A stretch of 64,000 nt of DNA from Schizosaccharomyces osmophilus (lineage: Eukaryota; Ascomycota; Schizosaccharomycetes; Schizosaccharomycetales; Schizosaccharomycetaceae), in NCBI RefSeq assembly GCF_027921745.1, contig NC_079240.1:1977001-2041000 (forward strand). The letters run 5' to 3'. Position numbers and translations under genes: made by a program. The notes beneath the pieces are model-generated. The model worked only from the letters and a program-made list of their open reading frames with translations. It was not told the DNA's origin and did not search any database. Below are positions 57,630 through 64,000 of the stretch, piece after piece; position 1 is the first letter of the stretch, and the number at the start of each line of letters is the position of its first letter.

Positions 57630-57763
57630 TTGACGGATCTGGTTGTACCTGTTACTTTTGTAATGCTTTTACTTGCTTTTTCATGCAGCAATGAACTGCT
57701 TGTAGGAAGGAAAAAAAAAAGAAGATCGATTTAGCCTAAAAGTCAAATGGAGGAAAGTCATTT

Positions 57764-58246
57764 TCAGTCGCATCCAAAATCTTTCGCCTCTCTCTTCTCA
57801 GATGAAGGCTGGCTTTTCGGAGGGCAAACGTTCGAACGACAACAATTATTCTTTGCATTTGCTAACCGCAGCTCTCGATCCAATATCCGTTCTTGTCTTT
57901 TTTCCTCTTTTCTTTTCTTATCTTTCTTTATTCTGTCCAGCTCTTTCCTGGGTAGGAACTCTGAAGAAAGATCTTGTATGTGCAATTTGGCAAAAGATGC
58001 GAACCAAACACAATAAGAACCAATATGGAACCACACAACTAAATCTGGTTTCTGATGGTAATTCGAAGTTAATGACAGCAGTCCGCTAACAAAACAGAGG
58101 GATAAAAGACTGCAAACGTGTACAAGCAGTTTGAAGTTATATCGATTTATTTCCCGGTTGGTATCCTCGTAGGAATTATCATCAGGTCGTCGATAACTAT
58201 AACATGTTGAGTCGACTTTACGGAAGGTTTGTTTTCTAATGAACAA
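57764..58246 (-). CDS. Orphan membrane-protein ORF lacking an ATG
   Basis: About 160 open codons with a coding-like composition but no methionine codon anywhere in the frame; the frame opens with TTG. It has two hydrophobic segments (LLVHVCSLLSLCFVSGLLSL and VVWFHIGSYCVWFASF), then a strongly charged helix (RIKKDKKRKEEKRQERILDREL) and a Cys-rich end. Either an upstream exon supplies the start (an ATTAG acceptor lies just at its 5' edge), or this is a gene in decay. I do not recognise the family. Confidence 0.4.
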   Translation of the reverse strand: MFIRKQTFRKVDSTCYSYRRPDDNSYEDTNREINRYNFKLLVHVCSLLSLCFVSGLLSLTSNYHQKPDLVVWFHIGSYCVWFASFAKLHIQDLSSEFLPRKELDRIKKDKKRKEEKRQERILDRELRLANAKNNCCRSNVCPPKSQPSSEKREAKDFGCD

Positions 58247-58421
58247 ACACTCACAGTGAAGTTCAGTGAAAGAGGAAATCTAATTACAGTCATCACTATC
58301 TCACAACCGCCATTTTATTAATGATTTAAAATTCAATAATGAGTCAAAATGAAAGAGCCTCTGAAGAAACTGCTCCTATATCATCTGAAGTCACTTTCAA
58401 TCTTGAAGAGGAATCTGGCAG

Positions 58422-58814
58422 ATGCCTCTGGGAACGTCTACAAACGAGAAAGACGATTTAAATAGTCTATTGAACATATCCGTTACGTTGTACTCTATAT
58501 ACTGCTTTATTCTATTTATTATTTACCTTGTTAATTTTTTTTCAAGCGAATATAGTAAATTCGGCGAAGAATGTGTCAGTGGGCAATTTGGACAAATGCG
58601 TTATATTCATACGGCGTGTGGTAAATCTGAAAGGAAAAATATTGAAAATATTGCATCTGTTTTTACATTTTTTCCATGCTTGATACTTGGTATTATCTGT
58701 ACGATCCTTTTTTCAATTTACAATCGACCCATAGTTGTCAGGATCGAGGACAATGCAATCCCTTTGGAAGATATATCGAGGAAGAGTGGTAAAACGAACA
58801 TTCAATCAAATTAG
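58422..58814 (+). CDS. Two-TM protein of unknown function
   Basis: 130 residues from an ATG at 58422. It has a polar N-terminus (MPLGTSTNEKDDLNSLLN), a span around YSIYCFILFIIYLVNFF, a loop with two cysteines (EECVSG and HTACGK), a second span around FFPCLILGIICTILFSI and a polar tail. Immediately upstream another ATG frame (58339-58461, MSQNERASEETAPISSEV) encodes an acidic, Ser/Glu-rich stretch that overlaps in a different frame. The two read as though they once formed a single N-terminus. The short form may still be a gene. No family recognised. Confidence 0.42.
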   Translation: MPLGTSTNEKDDLNSLLNISVTLYSIYCFILFIIYLVNFFSSEYSKFGEECVSGQFGQMRYIHTACGKSERKNIENIASVFTFFPCLILGIICTILFSIYNRPIVVRIEDNAIPLEDISRKSGKTNIQSN

Positions 58815-58829
58815 AACCAATTTGAAGCT

Positions 58830-59689
58830 CAACTCAATGGCATCCATTTGTTCTCGATATGGAAAAATTCTTAAAGATGCCTTTTCGAAAGAAATACGAA
58901 AACTCAAAAGCATTGTTGGACTGGTTGAACATTTACAAGGATCTTCAAAAGTAATCTACCGTTCCCACTGAACGCAAAAAAGCAAGAAGCATTGATAAGC
59001 ATGAGCATGAATTGTGAGTGCAAAGACATAATAGCAAGAAAGAACCCTCAAACGATTATATGATTTTGCTCCTACGAGAACGTTTTAATGAATTAATTTT
59101 GTGAATGGCATCGCTTACTACCTGCCAAGCTAAAGATTCGATAGCTACAGGTTGTTAAATTTAGTGATCTAGTTTCTACAACTAGTCAATCTATCTTATT
59201 TCTTTTATAATTGCTTCTTTGTTGTCAATTGTTACGTACAAATGTCAACGATGAATTCTCTTACTTTTTTTTGTCAGAGGAACGTCTGATATTTAAAACA
59301 TTTATTACACTATCCAGTATATTATCGTATAGATCAACATAAACACAGAAAACAATGGATTCTTGTGGTAAGATCCGGTCATTACAAATTGCTTTTTTAG
59401 AGTAATTGTTCTTTGTTTTTTCGTTTAAGCTATATAAGTACCAATGTTCTTGAAAAAACTTTCAGTTAGGAAAATTTTGCTAGCAGAACTAATACAGTTG
59501 TTTGATGACATATTCATTATTATCACTAGAGTCGTAACTAAACAAATAATCTCTTCAGAAATTCAGTATTTATTCTTATAAAACTGCTTATATTAACGTC
59601 AAAGCAATTACCATTGCATTCCACTTGCTGTGACAACAGGCCAAGTCAATAATACAATAGTTCCAAGAAAACCCGGTATCTAGCTGGAT
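58830..59689. other. Intergenic, no gene seen
   Basis: AT-rich; frames such as 58735-58971 are short and overlap the preceding ORF. No RNA gene recognised. Confidence 0.35.
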
Positions 59690-60022
59690 CGAAAGTTTCC
59701 AAATTGGGATTTTTCTTTCCGTAAAGGTATAATAGTGGAAGGCTCATGCTAAAAAAAAAATGAAAGCAAGTAGCTTACAGTCCTCTCCATATCAAATTCG
59801 ATTAAATTAAGATGCTGAAACAAAGGAAATATGCCAGCAAGTGTAAGTTGCAATACTTTAACTGCTGTTGATATGCTAGCAAAGTAAATACCCAAAGCAT
59901 CCACGACATACATGTTTAAAGAATTTGAAGTCATAATATATCCAGCACCGAGGATCGTTGAGCCTATCAAAGGTACAAACCAAAATACTTCGTAAGCTGC
60001 AGTCCAACCAAAAACAAATTTG
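59690..60022 (-). pseudogene. MFS drug:H+ antiporter (DHA1-type) C-terminal fragment
   Basis: The minus strand encodes the end of a major facilitator transporter: FGWTAAYEVFWFVPLIGSTI, ILGAGYIMTSNSLNMYVVDA, LGIYFASISTAVKVLQL and TLAGIFPLF, followed after a frame change by PLLYLYGKKNPNLETFDPA, the usual cytoplasmic end. These match the last two to three membrane segments of fungal DHA1 multidrug or polyamine exporters. I found nothing of the first ~400 residues upstream (60023-60600). This is a truncated host-gene relic. Confidence 0.6.
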
Positions 60023-61274
60023 GCTCCTCGTCTCTAGCTCTTTGTGAATATAAAGACGGCGCTGATGATTGATAGACGCTTGTTTCTATGTTTTTATTGG
60101 CGAACTTTCAAAAGAGGAAAACCAAACCCTCTGAATCCATGCGATGCAAAGCAGAAACTTGTAAAGACAATAATGTAGCACGCATAGCGGAGAAAGGGAG
60201 GGCTGAAGTCATGAAGAAAGCATCGTCATGCCAAATTGTTTGGGTCCTTGTTGTTCCATTGGCTTTTGGCTAATTTGGTGGAGAAACGTTTTACCGTTGG
60301 AAAACTAATGGGCCTCACATAAGTCAATTTATAATTTCACTTTTTAAACGTAATGGATAATCCCTGTCGTTGACACATTCAACTTGACTCAGTATGGCAC
60401 CCGAGGTTTTCTACACAAAAGAAGGTAGGCGCGTCCTTGATTAGTTCAATAAAACTAGCTACTATCTTTCATCTTTAAATAGACGTATAAACCAGAAGCA
60501 TTTCATGTCGCATCTACTTGTGGGATAAGGAAGATTGCAGTACTTGGAGAATACTGCCTCATTTCCCATTTATCGTCAAATTCATTGACCTAAAGAAAAA
60601 ATAAAAAATCAAAATATAATCAACCGCAAACAAACTTCGTTGCACACATGCCATACCAAAGGAACTCAACCTAAGTTGTGCCTTGCCAATGAAAGAGATT
60701 ACCAACAGTAACGATTGGTTTCCAATTTGTGAGGGTAGACTTGGATGGTGGACAAATCCGTCAGTTATTTTGTGAGAATGCGTTGGTCGCCTCGGTAGAA
60801 AGAAGCGTCTTTGTTGATACGCTTTGTATTTTTTTTATTTCTATCTTTTATTAAATTGGCAATGACCCAGGATTGCGAAGCTTAGCTAGGAGGTTCAGTA
60901 CCAGATTGTCACTTGTATAGTAGCAGCCTAAGTTGGCAAGAATGATATCTGAATTTCCATTGTAATATTTGCTGTAAGTGTACATTAGGTGTGTAACAAG
61001 TGATGAATCCATTCTGAGTTGCTATAGTCAAGCATCGCAAGATTTGACAAATTACGAATAAGTGTATTATAGTACAAAGCTGGCACAAATGCGAGTCCAT
61101 TGAATGCACAAACGTTCCTTCTTTCCAACAAAATAAATAAAAATTCAATATTCAGTCTTGATTTTTAGATATCCAACCTTTAAACCCAGATAAGCTAGTG
61201 TAAATTTAAATAGATGTCAATGCACAGATTCGGTTTATTCGATAATGCTTATTGCGAATAAAATCTCCTCTTTT
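60023..61274. other. Intergenic, gene-poor
   Basis: About 1.25 kb. Short frames at 60088-60273 and 60909-61148 show no features. It may contain more eroded transporter sequence, but I could not recognise any. Confidence 0.35.
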
Positions 61275-61860
61275 TTAATTTACGTGATCTTCTTTCCAAG
61301 CATCTATCCATTGAAGGATGCGAGTCAAGTTTGATTCCATATCGTCTGTTGAGTTGCTTTCGAGCTCTACGATCATTTTAAGGTCAAAGCTTTCTCTTAC
61401 TTCTTCCAAACAAACCTGCATAATCTCAGCTTCATTGTTTTCTTGAATCTTGTGCAATGAGTATCCTCTAGCTTCAAGTCTTTCCCATAATTTGGAATGA
61501 TCAGTTCTCAAGACAATGGCCAAGTCGATTAATTCTTCAGGGAATATGCCACATGTGTGCCAATCAACAATACAGCCTCCTTTTATTAGCCTTGGTTCAA
61601 GATAATCCAAGACTTTCTCTTCATCAACATCATACGTCTGCCATTTCTCATCAAAGCCAAAATGAAGGTGATGCTCTTTTACGATTGTGCCCATGCACAA
61701 ATGTTCGAGTTCAGAAGCATCTGCAAGCTGTTCGGCAAGGGTGGTTTTTCCCGTACTACATTTGTTAGCTGAAATTCTGTTTCATCAAGCTTTCAACGTT
61801 AACATACCCAGGAGTGCCGCAAAGAATGATATTGGGTAAGTCTCTCTGTTCTGTAGCCAT
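61275..61860 (-). CDS. fap7: Fap7 / adenylate kinase isoenzyme 6 (hCINAP), ribosome biogenesis NTPase
   Basis: Exons 61860-61808 and 61755-61275 give 177 residues. The 52-nt intron (GTATGT, GCTAAC, TAG) splits the P-loop: GTPG before it and TGKTTLAEQ after it, restoring the Walker A GTPGTGKT at residues 15-22. Later blocks are typical of the family: YDVDEEKVLDYLEP, GGCIVDWHTCGIFPEELIDL (the VDWH motif) and LRTDHSKLWERLEARGYSLHKIQEN. Fap7 binds Rps14 and is needed for final cleavage at site D of 20S pre-rRNA in the small subunit. It is divergent from the kinase gene to the right. Confidence 0.93.
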
Positions 61861-62344
61861 TTGATAATTTTTTAAAATCCTTTTTCCAAGTATATATTAT
61901 ATTTATATTTGCGTATAGTTTAATGAATGCAGAAAACTACGCTTTTGTTAAGGAAAGACCGTTTAGTGGAAGAAGTATGTTATAACAAGTAAAGGACGCT
62001 TAAGGAATGAAGGGAGCTTTTTTCTTTTAAAAAAAAAAATGTTTACTATCTTATTTGGTTTCAGCTTTGCTTTCCTTGAACAAACCGAATCAGGCTATTT
62101 TCTGGAAGATGGGCGAGCGAAGCCAAATTTCTCAGACCATACAACAGCAAACAATCGACTTGATATATTATAAAGGCTTTCGGGATTTTTTTTCTATATT
62201 ATAAGAAAAAAATGAAACATACCTTCTACCAGCTTTGAAGCCGAATAGCTTTTCCATTATATGCAACAACTTTGACAATTCGACTTTTTGAACTACGTCA
62301 ATCTATAATATTTAAAAAATAAATAACATACAGGAAATGTTAGG
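61861..62344. promoter_or_regulatory. Divergent intergenic region fap7 / kinase
   Basis: About 480 nt with the promoters of both genes. Nothing else recognised. Confidence 0.45.
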
Positions 62345-63617
62345 ATGGAAACAGAGAAACAAATAAACAACGTTGAAGAATTCTTGACATTACCACTTTC
62401 TGATACGAGTCCTTTGACGGAGGGACCAGACGAAGAAGAAGACTTTGGTTTTGCTACAAATGAGTATTTTGCTCATAGCATCATTGGACGTGGTTCTTCC
62501 AGTACCGTATGGTTGGCTACGAAAAGTTCTACCAATGCTGAATATGTAAGCGCAGCAGCGTTGTGCAAACTAATTCACTTTACATCAAGCAGCTAACGAA
62601 ACGATTACTTTTAGGCAATTAAAGAATTCCGTAAAAGTCTTTTGCGCCGCCAGAAAAGAACCGATTTGCTTTATGGTACAAGCAAGCAAGGTGAAAGGGT
62701 TCCTTTAGATCGTGTATCTTTGGAGAAAACACTGCTTCAAGACGAGCAGGCAGACCCATTTTGTTATATACGAAATGAGCTTAACATTGTTCAGTCATTA
62801 AATCATCCAAACATCGTCAAAGTAGTGGAAGTCATAAATAATGAATATATGGATATGCTACTTGTCGGTATGTGAGGGGAAATACAGCTCCCTTTGCTTT
62901 TTAAAATGCTAACTGTTTTACTTAAAAGTATTAAATTACTGTCCTAATGGAAAATTGGCCTCTGTTGATCATGGTATATCTTTCTCTGCATTTCCAGAAG
63001 AGCGTTGCCGATTTTACTTTCGTCAGCTTGTAATTTGTGTCGATTACAGTATGTTTATATAACTATTTTAAATTCGCGTTACTAATGAATCCAACTATAG
63101 TCCACAGAGAAAACGTGGTCCATAGAGATATAAAACCTGACAATATTTTGTTGGATGCTGCTCGAAATTTATGCCTTATTGATTTTGGACTAGCAGAGTT
63201 CCTTCCAGCGGATGGTATGGTCGATGTTGTATCCTCAACACCAGCTTTTATGGCACCTGTAAGTAATTCTTCTTCTTTCAATCGCTAATGTCTAGGAACT
63301 ATTGCTTTGTCCCCATCAAAAAGTGGATGGTAGAAAAACCGATTTCTGGTCTATGGGAGTTACCCTGTATGTTTTGGCTTTCGCAAAGCTTCCTTTTTCC
63401 GGATTTTCAATTGCTGAAATGATTACAAACATAAAAGAAAAAGAGTAAGTTGACTCTTCTGATTGCAGAGTAATTATCATTAACAAGGATTACTAGTCTT
63501 GATATACCTAGTCACGCAAGTGATAATCTTCGAAATGTACTAAAAAAACTACTCGAAAAGGATCCTCAACTAAGAATAGACACTCAAGAATTATTGAAGG
63601 ATCCCTTCGTAGCGTAG
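62345..63617 (+). CDS. ppk34: CaMKK-like Ser/Thr protein kinase (Ppk34-type), six exons
   Basis: Exons 62345-62545, 62615-62867, 62929-63048, 63101-63258, 63296-63444 and 63497-63617 give 333 residues. All joins keep frame; introns are 37-69 nt with GTAAG/GTATG donors. The kinase domain fills most of the protein: glycine loop GRGSSSTV (48-55), Lys70 in AIKEF, and an insert rich in basic residues before FCYIRNELNIVQSLNHPNIV, as in CaMKK/ELM kinases. It then has HRDIKPDN with Asp201, DFG at 219-221 and TPAFMAPE in the T-loop, the CaMKK-type activation segment. S. pombe has two such kinases, Ssp1 and the smaller Ppk34. The length here fits Ppk34; there is no long Ssp1-like tail. CaMKK-class kinases phosphorylate the AMPK T-loop. 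Confidence 0.82.
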
Positions 63618-64000
63618 TAAGAATCCTTCAATTCTAGAAATCCGAACGAACAAGGGAAATGGTGGTTTATATACGTATACTATTTATTTATTTATGAATA
63701 AAAGTGCAATGCAGCATTCCAACTTTTGATTTCACATTTCGCTTTGGAGTTGGCAATCTCTACCACAGCTTTCTGTGGCATTGTTATTCTCATGATTAAT
63801 GATTTAGTGATTTATTTTCCTTGATTTTTATATACCAAAAATGGGTTTTTATTAGAATGAAAATTATGGTTGATAGGCAGTAACATTGCAGAAAAAAGGT
63901 ACTGGATATTCATTGATTTTCTGGCACGCTTGTATTAATTAAAATTCTTTTCATTTTTATCGCTGAGAGTTTTTCTTTATGGTGTGGATGTGTTCCAAAC
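63618..64000. other. 3' flank of the kinase gene to window end
   Basis: About 380 nt of AT-rich sequence; no gene start or RNA gene recognised. Confidence 0.4.

Noticed and set aside
57747-58089. Plus-strand frames opposite the 57764-58246 ORF
   Set aside because: Low-complexity Phe/Ser-rich reading of the opposite strand; the minus-strand frame has the better protein-like composition.

Overview
The window reads as a chromosome segment of a fission yeast (Schizosaccharomyces), probably the S. octosporus / S. osmophilus / S. cryophilus group rather than S. pombe itself. The basis is threefold. First, it is AT-rich DNA whose short introns have GTANGT donors and CTAAC/CTAAT branch points close to the acceptor. 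Second, gene content and order match, from memory, S. pombe chromosome III clones c1739 and c74: uroporphyrin methyltransferase, cti1, short-chain dehydrogenase, cox13, mug33, cdc11, ppe1, ssa2, npp106, then ssp2, ppn1, sly1. Third, a wtf-type gene lies near a dispersed 5S rRNA gene, which I recall as typical of the non-pombe species.

Layout. 1-6.4 kb is an accessory corner. It holds a five-exon wtf gene (minus strand) with the antidote/poison layout of a killer meiotic driver and no break that I can see, a divergent two-exon PPxY membrane protein, a 5S rRNA gene, a small two-TM ORF and a tRNA-Pro. 6.8-11.3 kb has two identical tRNA-Gly(TCC) genes flanking a siroheme-pathway gene, then a decayed aldo-keto reductase. 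11.2-45.5 kb is a conserved housekeeping block: exosome cofactor cti1, an SDR, cox13 (five exons), mug33, the SIN scaffold cdc11, phosphatase ppe1, Hsp70 ssa2, an unrecognised three-exon membrane protein, nucleoporin npp106, AMPK alpha ssp2, ppn1, sly1 and the Ski-complex TPR protein ski3. 46-57 kb holds a four-TM protein, a convergent DUF1989 / fumarase-superfamily pair, lsm8, csl4, vma8 and the mitochondrial i-AAA protease yme1. 57.2-61.2 kb is gene-poor and contains orphan membrane-protein pieces and an MFS transporter fragment. The window ends with fap7 and a six-exon CaMKK-like kinase (probably ppk34).

Functional links. RNA decay and processing recur (cti1, csl4, ski3, lsm8, ppn1, fap7). 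An AMPK catalytic subunit and a CaMKK-type kinase are both present. The most interesting part is the wtf / PPxY protein / 5S cluster at the left edge. I worked out all spliced models by hand from donor, branch and acceptor sequences and from frame continuity; none was tested against transcripts.
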